Part shown: positions 1-6,087 of the stretch, piece by piece
Layout of the letters: each line of letters begins with the position of its first letter
How positions within the stretch are numbered: position 1 is the first letter of the stretch
Assembly (NCBI GenBank): GCA_910577765.1
Contig: CAJTOV010000134.1
Location: forward strand, 1-10,452
DNA from: an uncultured Lachnospiraceae bacterium
GTDB taxonomy: Bacteria; Bacillota; Clostridia; Lachnospirales; Lachnospiraceae
DNA length: 10,452 nt
Reading direction: 5' to 3'
Notes under the pieces: generated by a model
Database searches by the model: none
Told to the model about the DNA's origin: nothing
The model's input: the letters and a program-made list of their open reading frames with translations, nothing else
Translations under genes and position numbers: made by a program

Positions 1-236
1 ATGCCTGCTGCGTCCAGGAAACCTGCAATGATAAAGTTATCTAAATGACATTGGTGTCTGAACTGTTACGATTAAAACGTAATTTTCCCTCTGTTATTGT
101 TTGCCCCCTGTTTGTCAGCGTTAGTGATACGTTATTTTCTATACTTCCTTATCACCGTAAACATCAAGCTTGACGGCTGTTTTTTTTCCAGTTTTTCCCG
201 CCCTGTGAACTGTAATGAAAATTGCCTCCAGAGTAG
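1..236. other. AT-rich leader region without a convincing gene
   Basis: No open frame here looks like a protein. The only plus-strand frame open from the left edge stops at 46-48, too short to identify a neighbouring gene. The stretch 58-69 reads CTGAACTGTTAC, identical to the right end of the inverted-repeat element at 8884-9046. A small hairpin follows it (TTACG 66-70 with CGTAA 78-82). A 10-nt palindrome (164-173) precedes an eight-T run (180-187). The rest is AT-rich spacer leading to the operon promoter. Confidence 0.6.
155..187 (+). terminator. Possible weak terminator upstream of the atp operon
   Basis: The palindrome TCAAGCTTGA (164-173) sits between CCGT (155-158) and ACGG (173-176), and eight T residues follow at 180-187. 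The stem is short and partly discontinuous, so this is only a candidate end for a transcript entering from the left edge. The T run is the stronger part of the evidence. Confidence 0.22.
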
Positions 237-265
237 TGGACAAAACTTGAAAATTTGGTTATAAT
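237..265 (+). promoter_or_regulatory. Sigma-A-type promoter of the atp operon
   Basis: The -35 box TGGACA (237-242) differs from TTGACA at one position. A 17-bp spacer separates it from a perfect -10 box TATAAT (260-265). Transcription would start near 272, giving a leader of about 50 nt before the first gene at 325. No operator repeat is obvious around it, which fits constitutive expression of a housekeeping operon. Confidence 0.75.
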
Positions 266-324
266 AGAGAAAGCGTGTCACCGGAAGGGGACATTGACGG
301 GACTTGGAAAAGAGGTGACGTCCC

Positions 325-645
325 ATGCATTACAACAAGGCGGTTTTCCGAAGCCTGGCCATGATCTCCCAGGTGGGATTCTGCGTGCTGGCGCCGGTTC
401 TGTTCTGTGTCTATGTGGGGTACCGGATCGATTCCCGGTATGGGACCATGTGGACCATTCCTCTGCTTCTGCTGGGGGTAGCCGGCGGTGTCCGCTGTGC
501 CTGGAAGATGATCCGGAGCGTCATGGCCCGGGAGCGCCGGGACCAGGAGGAAGCCAGACGGCAGCGGGAAAGCCGGTTTACACGGACCGGGGCAAGCAGG
601 CCCAAGCAGGCCAGCCGGATTTTCCAGGCGGAAGATAAGCCGTAG
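325..645 (+). CDS. atpZ: AtpZ/AtpI-family accessory membrane protein
   Basis: This is a small (106 aa) first gene of the ATP synthase operon. It has two predicted membrane helices (about residues 10-30 and 40-62) separated by a short GYRID...GT loop, which resembles the AtpZ-type glycine/aspartate loop. A basic, hydrophilic C-terminal tail rich in R, E and Q follows. The AtpZ/AtpI family is known to accompany F-type ATPase operons and has been linked to c-ring assembly and, in alkaliphilic Bacillus, to divalent-cation transport. The role here is inferred from family and position. The ATG is preceded by AGGTG (313-317) at 7 nt. It ends 72 nt before atpI, consistent with one transcript from the promoter at 237-265. 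Sequence conservation in this family is low, so the assignment rests on topology, the loop motif and operon position. Confidence 0.75.
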   Translation: MHYNKAVFRSLAMISQVGFCVLAPVLFCVYVGYRIDSRYGTMWTIPLLLLGVAGGVRCAWKMIRSVMARERRDQEEARRQRESRFTRTGASRPKQASRIFQAEDKP

Positions 646-717
646 CCGGGAATATTTTCTGTCAGGGAAGAAAACCACTGTGGCAGGCAGCAGATTCACA
701 AAGGAGGCATAAGACTC

Positions 718-1227
718 ATGGAATGGCTCAGCAGACCTACGAGACGCCTGATTCTGGAGATGTCTGTGGGAGTGATCCTGTATAATGTAGTGCTCAGTGT
801 GCTGGCATGGATCTTCCATCCCAAGCTGGAGCAGATCCTTCAGCCATGGTATCCGGCAGAGGCCATGCCGGTGGTACTGGGACTTATGCTGGGGGCAGCA
901 GGGGCAGTCCTGATGCTGATTCATATGGCAGTTATGACGGAGCGGGTTCTGGAAAGCAGGAACGAGGCATACGCTAACAAGACGACGGTCATGCACGGCA
1001 TGATCCGCAAGCTGGTGTTTGTGGCGGCCCTGATTTTCTTCTGGAACTGGTTCCGGATTAATCTTCTGGCCATGGTTATAGGCGCCATGGGCATGAAGGC
1101 GGGTGCATATTTGCAGCCGTTGATACACAAAATGTCCGGTCAGAAGGACAGCCTGGACCAGAATCCCGGGTCCGGGCAGGAGCAGGAAGAAGCTCTTTCC
1201 CAAGTTCCTGGGCCGGAGACATTTTAA
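718..1227 (+). CDS. atpI: ATP synthase subunit I
   Basis: This is a 169-residue polytopic protein directly upstream of the a subunit. Four hydrophobic segments are visible (about 12-33, 50-72, 95-113 and 115-135). The C-terminal tail of about 30 residues is polar and rich in Q, E, G and P. Topology and position match the ATP synthase subunit I family, which helps assemble the c ring in the membrane and is not part of the mature enzyme in characterised species. The start is an ATG with AAGGAGG (701-707) 10 nt upstream. The gap to atpB is 28 nt and contains the atpB ribosome binding site. The sequence itself is weakly conserved in this family, so context carries much of the call. It could act together with the preceding AtpZ-like protein. 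Confidence 0.82.
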   Translation: MEWLSRPTRRLILEMSVGVILYNVVLSVLAWIFHPKLEQILQPWYPAEAMPVVLGLMLGAAGAVLMLIHMAVMTERVLESRNEAYANKTTVMHGMIRKLVFVAALIFFWNWFRINLLAMVIGAMGMKAGAYLQPLIHKMSGQKDSLDQNPGSGQEQEEALSQVPGPETF

Positions 1228-1255
1228 CTATTTTTAGAAGAAAGGAGGACCATGT

Positions 1256-1954
1256 ATGGGAATGCTGATTTCCAATGAGCCTGACTTTATGATACATGGG
1301 GTACTGAAGTACCAGATGTTTGGTCAGGATTTTTGGATTACAACGACTACCATAGGAATGTGGATTGTCACAGTTCTGATCCTGATCATCGCGGTCATGG
1401 CGAACCGGGCACTGAAAAATGCCACGGATGTGCCGGGGCGCTTCCAGAATGCCCTGGAATACGGCTACATGATGCTGGAGCAGATGGGGGAGACCATCCT
1501 GGGCGGGAATACAAAGCGGTTCATCAATTACATCGGAACCATTTTCCTGTTTATCCTGTTCTGCAATCTCAGTGGTCTGCTGGGCCTTCGGGCACCTACT
1601 GCGGACTACGGTGTAACTTTCTTACTGGGAATGGTTACATTTTTCATTGTAAACTATCAGGGCATCAAGAATCATGGTGTAGGACATTTTACCAGTCTGT
1701 TCCAGCCGACACCGGTTCTGTTTCCGATCAACCTGATTGGCGAACTTGCCAATCCACTGTCCATCTCGCTGCGTCTGTTTGCCAACCTGCTTTCAGGCGT
1801 AATCATCATGGGGCTGTGGTACGGGATGCTTCCGATTTTTGTCAATATTGGTATTCCGGCAGCGCTTCACGCGTACTGCGATCTGTTTTCGGGCTGTATT
1901 CAGACATACGTATTCTGTATGCTGACTATGGTATATGTCAATGACAAGCTTTAA
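1256..1954 (+). CDS. atpB: F-type ATP synthase subunit a
   Basis: This is the membrane stator subunit that provides the ion half-channels next to the c ring. It has 232 residues and several hydrophobic helices. The diagnostic fourth-helix segment is ELANPLSISLRLFANLLSG (about 163-181). R173 in that segment corresponds to the essential arginine that faces the c-subunit carboxylate, and the last helices (about 180-227) complete the channel. Two overlapping ATGs exist. The one at 1252 stops after eight codons, while the one at 1256 opens the gene and sits 7 nt after AAAGGAGG (1241-1248). The gap to atpE is 37 nt, AT-rich, and holds that gene's strong ribosome binding site. Nothing suggests truncation. 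The ion specificity is set mainly by the c subunit, which here looks Na+-type. Confidence 0.96.
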   Translation: MGMLISNEPDFMIHGVLKYQMFGQDFWITTTTIGMWIVTVLILIIAVMANRALKNATDVPGRFQNALEYGYMMLEQMGETILGGNTKRFINYIGTIFLFILFCNLSGLLGLRAPTADYGVTFLLGMVTFFIVNYQGIKNHGVGHFTSLFQPTPVLFPINLIGELANPLSISLRLFANLLSGVIIMGLWYGMLPIFVNIGIPAALHAYCDLFSGCIQTYVFCMLTMVYVNDKL

Positions 1955-1991
1955 ATTTTAATTTTTAAATCTATTTAGGAGGAATTAAACT

Positions 1992-2252
1992 ATGAACGGT
2001 ATTTCAGGACAGGATTTCATCTTTGGTTGTTCCGCAATTGGTGCAGGTCTGGCGATGATCGCCGGTATCGGACCTGGTGTAGGACAGGGTATTGCAGCCG
2101 GTCACGGCGCTTCCGCAGTAGGACGCAACCCGGGTGCCCAGTCCCAGATCACTTCCACCATGCTGTTAGGCCAGGCAGTTGCAGAGACTACCGGTCTGTA
2201 TGGTCTGGTCGTTGCTATTATCCTGATGTTCGTTAAGCCTTTTGGCGCTTAA
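1992..2252 (+). CDS. atpE: F-type ATP synthase subunit c, Na+-type
   Basis: This is the proteolipid that forms the rotor ring in the membrane: 86 residues, two helices and a polar loop with RNPG (about 45-48). Helix 1 contains GIGPGVGQG with P28 and Q32. Helix 2 contains the ion-binding carboxylate in the run Q61-A-V-A-E65-T66-T67-G-L-Y70. The numbering and spacing coincide with the Na+-translocating c subunit of Ilyobacter tartaricus (Q32, E65, S66, T67, Y70), with T in place of S at 66, a conservative hydroxyl substitution. Sodium coupling is therefore inferred. The start ATG has a strong AGGAGG (1977-1982) 9 nt upstream, as expected for the subunit needed in many copies. A 99-nt spacer with two hairpins follows before atpF. 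Length and motif are complete. Confidence 0.97.
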   Translation: MNGISGQDFIFGCSAIGAGLAMIAGIGPGVGQGIAAGHGASAVGRNPGAQSQITSTMLLGQAVAETTGLYGLVVAIILMFVKPFGA

Positions 2253-2258
2253 GGAGCA

Positions 2259-2316
2259 GGGGCCGTCTGCCCCGGAAGGCAGCGGTATCTATGACGGGAA
2301 GCGGAATGGACTTCCC
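2259..2316 (+). promoter_or_regulatory. Paired hairpins in the atpE-atpF spacer
   Basis: The spacer contains GGGGC (2259-2263) pairing with GCCCC (2269-2273) across a 5-nt loop, then GGGAAG (2296-2301) pairing with CTTCCC (2311-2316) across a 9-nt loop. Neither is followed by a convincing T run. Possible roles are protection of the atpE 3' end or partial attenuation, giving more c subunit than b subunit. The roles are inferred; the pairing is read directly. Confidence 0.45.
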
Positions 2317-2351
2317 TTTAAGGAAATAGTGACGAAAGGAGGCATAAAACC

Positions 2352-2867
2352 TTGGACAGACTGATAGGATTTGATCCCCAGTTTCTGCATGACGCGGTAC
2401 TGACGGGAATCAACGTCTTTATATTGTTCTTTGCATTATCCTATCTGCTTTTCAATCCGGTCCGCGATGTGCTGGAGAAGCGTAGAAAGAAGATTGCAGA
2501 CGAGCTGGAACAGGCTGCTGCGGACCAGACGAAAGCTGCGTCCCTGAAAGAGGAATATGAAGCAAAGCTTAAGGATGTGAACAAAGAAGCAGAAAGCATC
2601 CTGGAAGCTGCACGGAAAAAAGCGAAAAACCGTGAAGCAGAGATGGTGGAGGAAGCCAAGGCAGAAGCAGCCAGAATCATTGAGCGGGCCGGCCGTGAGG
2701 TTGAGCTGGAGAAGAGAAAGGCAGTGGACGACATGAAACAGGAGATCGTCAGCATTGCCACGCTGATTGCAGGCAAGGTGGTCGGCGGCTCCATGGACGT
2801 TCAGATTCAGGATGCTCTGGTTGACGAGACTTTGAAGGAAATGGGTGAAGGCACATGGCAAAGCTAG
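2352..2867 (+). CDS. atpF: F-type ATP synthase subunit b
   Basis: This is the peripheral-stalk subunit that links the membrane sector to F1: 171 residues. One N-terminal membrane helix (about 15-34) is followed by FNPVRDVLEKRRKKI and then a long Ala/Glu/Lys-rich amphipathic helix (about 45-145), the expected parallel coiled coil. The C-terminal segment would contact the delta subunit. The start is TTG rather than ATG. It lies 9 nt after AAAGGAGG (2335-2342), and no in-frame ATG occurs before the membrane helix, so the TTG is well supported. The last 13 nt overlap atpH, which suggests translational coupling of b and delta. TTG initiation may lower b output relative to c, in line with stoichiometry. 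That is inference. Confidence 0.95.
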   Translation: MDRLIGFDPQFLHDAVLTGINVFILFFALSYLLFNPVRDVLEKRRKKIADELEQAAADQTKAASLKEEYEAKLKDVNKEAESILEAARKKAKNREAEMVEEAKAEAARIIERAGREVELEKRKAVDDMKQEIVSIATLIAGKVVGGSMDVQIQDALVDETLKEMGEGTWQS

Positions 2868-3412
2868 TTTCAAAGGTGTACGGCGATGCATTGTTTGAAG
2901 CGGCCATGGACCGGAACAAGGTGGATGCACTGTATGAGGAAGTGTGTGCCCTGGTTCCCATTTTTCATGATAATCCGGAACTGATGGCGCTGCTTGGCAA
3001 TCCCCAGATTGTCAAGGAGGAAAAGGCGGCCATTATGAACCAGGTCTTCTCCGGACGTATCCAGGAGGAGCTCATGGGCTTCTTGAACATCATTGTCGGA
3101 AAAGACAGACAGAGTGATCTGATTCCGGTCTTTGAATACTTTATTCAGAGAGTCAAGGAATATAAGCGGATCGGGACCGTCTTTGTCAGCAGTGCTATGG
3201 AGCTGAGGGCAGAGCAGCGGGCCCGTCTGGAAGAAAAGCTGCTTGCAACCACTTCTTATGCCAGTCTTGAAATGAACTACCAGGTAGACCCGTCCCTGAT
3301 CGGCGGGATTGTGGTCCGCATCGGGGACCATGTGGTAGACGGCAGCATCCGGACACGGCTTTATGGACTGAAGAAGGAGCTTTCCAGTCTTCAGATTCAG
3401 AGTCAGGGTTAA
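2855..3412 (+). CDS. atpH: F-type ATP synthase subunit delta
   Basis: This is the stalk subunit that joins b to the top of the alpha3-beta3 hexamer: 185 residues. The N-terminal helical domain begins MAKLVSKVYGDALFEAA, typical of the OSCP/delta family. The C-terminal domain holds the family signature: Y142-Q-V-D-P-S-L-I-G-G151, then VVRIGD, then D162-G-S-I-R166. The ATG at 2855 lies inside the 3' end of atpF. A GTGAAGG (2845-2851) just upstream serves as ribosome binding site within the atpF coding sequence. A 113-nt spacer containing a strong hairpin separates it from atpA, which makes this the boundary between the F0/stalk genes and the main F1 genes. Confidence 0.95.
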   Translation: MAKLVSKVYGDALFEAAMDRNKVDALYEEVCALVPIFHDNPELMALLGNPQIVKEEKAAIMNQVFSGRIQEELMGFLNIIVGKDRQSDLIPVFEYFIQRVKEYKRIGTVFVSSAMELRAEQRARLEEKLLATTSYASLEMNYQVDPSLIGGIVVRIGDHVVDGSIRTRLYGLKKELSSLQIQSQG

Positions 3413-3424
3413 GGAAGCCGCACA

Positions 3425-3453
3425 GGACTGTCCCGCATTCTGGGAGACAGTCC
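3425..3453 (+). promoter_or_regulatory. Stem-loop in the atpH-atpA spacer
   Basis: GGACTGTC (3425-3432) is perfectly complementary to GACAGTCC (3446-3453), and inner C/G pairs can extend the stem past a bulged A. No T run follows, so it is not a standard terminator. It could be an mRNA-stability or processing element at the junction before the alpha subunit. The function is not shown by the sequence. Confidence 0.5.
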
Positions 3454-3525
3454 GGTGACAGATTCCAGGCTGCAAGGAGAAACAGAGCGTGCAGCGATCA
3501 AATATGCAGAAAGGGAAACAGCAAA

Positions 3526-5028
3526 ATGAATTTGAGACCAGAAGAAATCAGTTCGGTAATCAAAGAACAGATAGAGAAATATTCTACCAAACTGGAAGTC
3601 TCGGATGTCGGCACTGTCATTACAGTGGCAGACGGTATCGCTCGAATCCATGGGCTGGAGAAAGCCATGCAGGGGGAACTTCTGGAGTTCCCGGGAGAAA
3701 TCTACGGCATGGTGCAGAACTTAGAGGAGGACAACGTAGGTGTCGTTCTTTTAGGTGATACCAGCAGCATCAGTGAGGGTGATATTGTCAAGACCACCGG
3801 ACGTGTGGTAGAGGTTCCGGTGGGCGATGCCCTGACCGGGCGTGTGGTAAATGCCCTGGGACAGCCTGTTGACGGAAAAGGCCCCGTTGAGACTGACAAG
3901 TTCCGCCGCATCGAGCGTGTGGCCCACGGCGTTATCGAGAGAAAATCCGTGGATACCCCTCTCCAGACAGGAATCAAGGCCATCGACGCCATGATCCCCA
4001 TCGGCAGAGGCCAGCGTGAGCTGATCATCGGTGACCGTCAGACCGGTAAGACGGCCATTGCCATTGATACCATCATCAACCAGAAGGGCCAGAATGTCCA
4101 CTGTATCTATGTGGCCATTGGGCAGAAGGCTTCTACGGTTGCCAATATTGTGAGAACCTTAGAAGAGTACGGTGCCATGGATTACACCACCATCGTGGTA
4201 TCCACCGCATCTGACCTTGCTCCCTTACAGTTTATCGCTCCTTATTCCGGCTGTGCTATCGGTGAAGAGTGGATGGAGAACGGGGAGGACGTGCTGGTAA
4301 TCTATGATGACTTAACCAAGCACGCGGCAGCTTACCGTACACTGTCCCTGCTCCTTAAGAGACCGCCGGGCCGTGAGGCTTATCCGGGCGACGTTTTCTA
4401 CCTGCATTCCAGACTGCTGGAGCGTGCTTCCAGACTGTCTGACGACCTGGGCGGCGGTTCCCTGACGGCACTGCCCATTATTGAGACCCAGGCAGGCGAC
4501 GTGTCCGCGTACATTCCCACCAACGTGATTTCCATCACCGACGGCCAGATCTACCTGGAGACCGAGATGTTCAACGCCGGTTTCCGTCCTGCTGTTAATG
4601 CGGGTCTGTCCGTGTCCCGTGTAGGCGGCGCAGCCCAGATCAAGGCTATTAAGAAGATCGCGGCTCCCATCCGTGTGGACCTGGCCCAGTACCGTGAGAT
4701 GGCTTCCTTTGCCCAGTTCGGTTCTGACCTGGATGCTGCCACCAAGGAGCAGCTGGCCCAGGGCGAGCGGATCAAGGAAGTGTTAAAGCAGCCCCAGTAC
4801 CAGCCCATGCCGGTAGAGTACCAGGTCATGATCATTTATGCGGCTACCAGAAAGTATCTGCTGGATATTCCGGTTTCGGATGTGCTGCAGTTTGAGAAAG
4901 ACCTGTTCAAGTATGTGGACACCAAGTATCCGGAGCTCCCGTCTTCCATCCGTGTCAGCAAGCAGTTAAGCGAGGAGACAGAGGCTCTTCTGGTGAAGGC
5001 GATTCAGGAGTGTAAGGCCCAGCGCTAA
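3526..5028 (+). CDS. atpA: F-type ATP synthase subunit alpha
   Basis: This is the non-catalytic nucleotide-binding subunit of the F1 hexamer: 500 residues, full family length. An N-terminal beta-barrel (about 25-95) is followed by the nucleotide domain, with Walker A GDRQTGKT at 169-176 and Walker B VLVIYDD at 256-262. The alpha/beta signature PAVNAGLSVS is at 355-364, followed by the arginine finger R365, which completes the catalytic site on the neighbouring beta subunit. The Q in the Walker A loop is the alpha-type residue. The start ATG is 9 nt after AAGGGA (3511-3516). A GTG frame from 3489 has a better-looking ribosome site but reads out of frame and was rejected. The gene ends 18 nt before the atpG ATG. 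Confidence 0.98.
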   Translation: MNLRPEEISSVIKEQIEKYSTKLEVSDVGTVITVADGIARIHGLEKAMQGELLEFPGEIYGMVQNLEEDNVGVVLLGDTSSISEGDIVKTTGRVVEVPVGDALTGRVVNALGQPVDGKGPVETDKFRRIERVAHGVIERKSVDTPLQTGIKAIDAMIPIGRGQRELIIGDRQTGKTAIAIDTIINQKGQNVHCIYVAIGQKASTVANIVRTLEEYGAMDYTTIVVSTASDLAPLQFIAPYSGCAIGEEWMENGEDVLVIYDDLTKHAAAYRTLSLLLKRPPGREAYPGDVFYLHSRLLERASRLSDDLGGGSLTALPIIETQAGDVSAYIPTNVISITDGQIYLETEMFNAGFRPAVNAGLSVSRVGGAAQIKAIKKIAAPIRVDLAQYREMASFAQFGSDLDAATKEQLAQGERIKEVLKQPQYQPMPVEYQVMIIYAATRKYLLDIPVSDVLQFEKDLFKYVDTKYPELPSSIRVSKQLSEETEALLVKAIQECKAQR

Positions 5029-5046
5029 TGATTGGAGGAATTCATC

Positions 5047-5913
5047 ATGGCATCCATGAGAGATATTAAGCGTAGGAAAGCGAGTATCCAGAGCACTGGC
5101 CAGATCACCAAGGCAATGAAGCTGGTTTCCACTGTGAAGCTGCAAAGGTCCAGGAACAAAGCCGAGAGTTCCAAGCCTTATTTCAACCTGATGTATGATA
5201 CCATTGCAGGCATGCTTAAAAAGTCCGGGAACATGGACCACAAGTATCTGCGTTCCGGGGATTCCAGGAAGAAGGCAGTGATCGTGATCACTTCCAACCG
5301 GGGTCTGGCAGGGGGCTACAACAACAACATCGTCAAGCTGGTGTCCGGTGACCCGGCTCTGGCTGTGGAGGATGTGAAGCTCTATGTCATCGGCCGCAAG
5401 GGCCGGGACGGTCTGGCACGGAGAGGCTATGAGGTGGCTAAGGATTATTCCGAGGTTATCAACGAGCCCTTGTACCAGGATGCCGCAGACCTGACCAAGG
5501 AGCTTCTGGAGGCATTTGGACGCAATGAGATCGGGGAGATTTACCTGGCTTATACTTCCTTTAAGAATACGGTGGTTCATATCCCTAAGCTGGTGAAGCT
5601 GCTTCCCTTTACCATGGAGGAGCAGACCGGTGAGTCCGGGGAGAACAAAGCCCAGGCGCTGATGAACTATGAGCCCAATCCCGAGGAGGTACTGGACCGG
5701 ATCATTCCCAATTATATGAGCAGCCTGATCTACGGTGCCCTGCTGGAAGCAGTGGCCAGTGAGAACGGCGCCCGTATGACCGCGATGGACTCTGCAACCA
5801 ACAACGCAGAAGAGATGATCGGCAAGCTGGAACTGCAATACAACCGAGCCCGCCAGGGTTCCATTACCCAGGAGCTTACAGAAATCATTGCAGGAGCCAA
5901 TGCGATCAGTTGA
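5047..5913 (+). CDS. atpG: F-type ATP synthase subunit gamma
   Basis: This is the central rotor shaft whose coiled coil turns inside the alpha3-beta3 hexamer: 288 residues. The N-terminal helix MASMRDIKRRKASIQSTGQI, followed by TKAMKLVSTVKLQ, is the canonical gamma start. The C-terminal helix ends with the family signature ITQELTEIIAGA. The middle contains the Rossmann-like domain with SNRGLAGGYN. The ATG at 5047 is chosen because TTGGAGGA (5032-5039) lies 7 nt upstream; an upstream TTG at 5032 is part of that ribosome site and not a credible start. A 174-nt spacer, unusually long for this operon and filled by a complex structure, separates it from atpD. Confidence 0.97.
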   Translation: MASMRDIKRRKASIQSTGQITKAMKLVSTVKLQRSRNKAESSKPYFNLMYDTIAGMLKKSGNMDHKYLRSGDSRKKAVIVITSNRGLAGGYNNNIVKLVSGDPALAVEDVKLYVIGRKGRDGLARRGYEVAKDYSEVINEPLYQDAADLTKELLEAFGRNEIGEIYLAYTSFKNTVVHIPKLVKLLPFTMEEQTGESGENKAQALMNYEPNPEEVLDRIIPNYMSSLIYGALLEAVASENGARMTAMDSATNNAEEMIGKLELQYNRARQGSITQELTEIIAGANAIS

Positions 5914-5924
5914 TATAGCATTGA

Positions 5925-6052
5925 GCCGCGCGGGAATATCAGGCATGGCCAGTCGCAGGGAGCCGGCTCCCGGGGAGTGGCCAGGACGGATATTCCCATG
6001 GGGCGAAAGCCCCACATGAGCAAGGCCGAAAGGCGTTGCGAATGAACGCGGC
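5925..6052 (+). ncRNA. Candidate multibranch structured RNA between atpG and atpD
   Basis: The spacer folds by eye into a closed structure. The outer helix pairs GCCGCG (5925-5930) with CGCGGC (6047-6052). Arm 1 pairs GGGAATATC (5932-5940) with GATATTCCC (5989-5997); inside it TGGCCA (5946-5951) pairs with TGGCCA (5978-5983), capped by the palindrome GGGAGCCGGCTCCC (5958-5971). Arm 2 pairs TGGGGC (5999-6004) with GCCCCA (6009-6014) around a GAAA loop. Arm 3 is GCAA-G-GCC (6020-6027) with GGC-G-TTGC (6032-6039), also around GAAA. The GNRA loops give the + strand as the RNA strand. It ends 35 nt before atpD and leaves the atpD ribosome site free. The composition and the tail AUGAG...GAAUGAAC remind me of HEARO (IscB-associated omega-RNA-like) elements, from memory and unverified. 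Alternatives are a lineage-specific cis element or a decayed repeat. Confidence 0.6.
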
Positions 6053-6087
6053 GGGGTAGAATATAGAATAAATTAAGGAGAAGCAAG

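Noticed and set aside
112..145. TTGTCA (112-117) with TATACT (140-145) as a second upstream promoter
   Set aside because: The spacing is 22 bp, too long for a sigma-A promoter.
247..265. TTGAAA (247-252) as the -35 box of the atp promoter
   Set aside because: It is only 7 bp from the TATAAT box. TGGACA at 237-242 has the correct 17-bp spacing.
259..1203. A 314-residue open frame on the minus strand across atpZ and atpI
   Set aside because: It is antisense to two well-supported operon genes, is rich in P, H, Q and C in a non-protein-like way, and has no recognisable domain.
3489..3758. GTG-started frame with a good ribosome site (AAGGAGA 3475-3481) before atpA, as a possible leader peptide
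   Set aside because: It reads out of frame into atpA, and its peptide is a frame-shifted copy of the atpA start. The atpA ATG has its own acceptable ribosome site.
4966..6015. A 349-residue open frame on the minus strand across atpG
   Set aside because: It is the mirror of the gamma subunit codon pattern, with no family resemblance, and runs into the structured spacer.
6015..6048. Hammerhead ribozyme core in ACATGAG...GAATGAA of the atpG-atpD spacer
   Set aside because: The CUGAUGA and GAAA core elements are not both present; the sequence reads CACATGA and GAAT, so cleavage chemistry is not supported.
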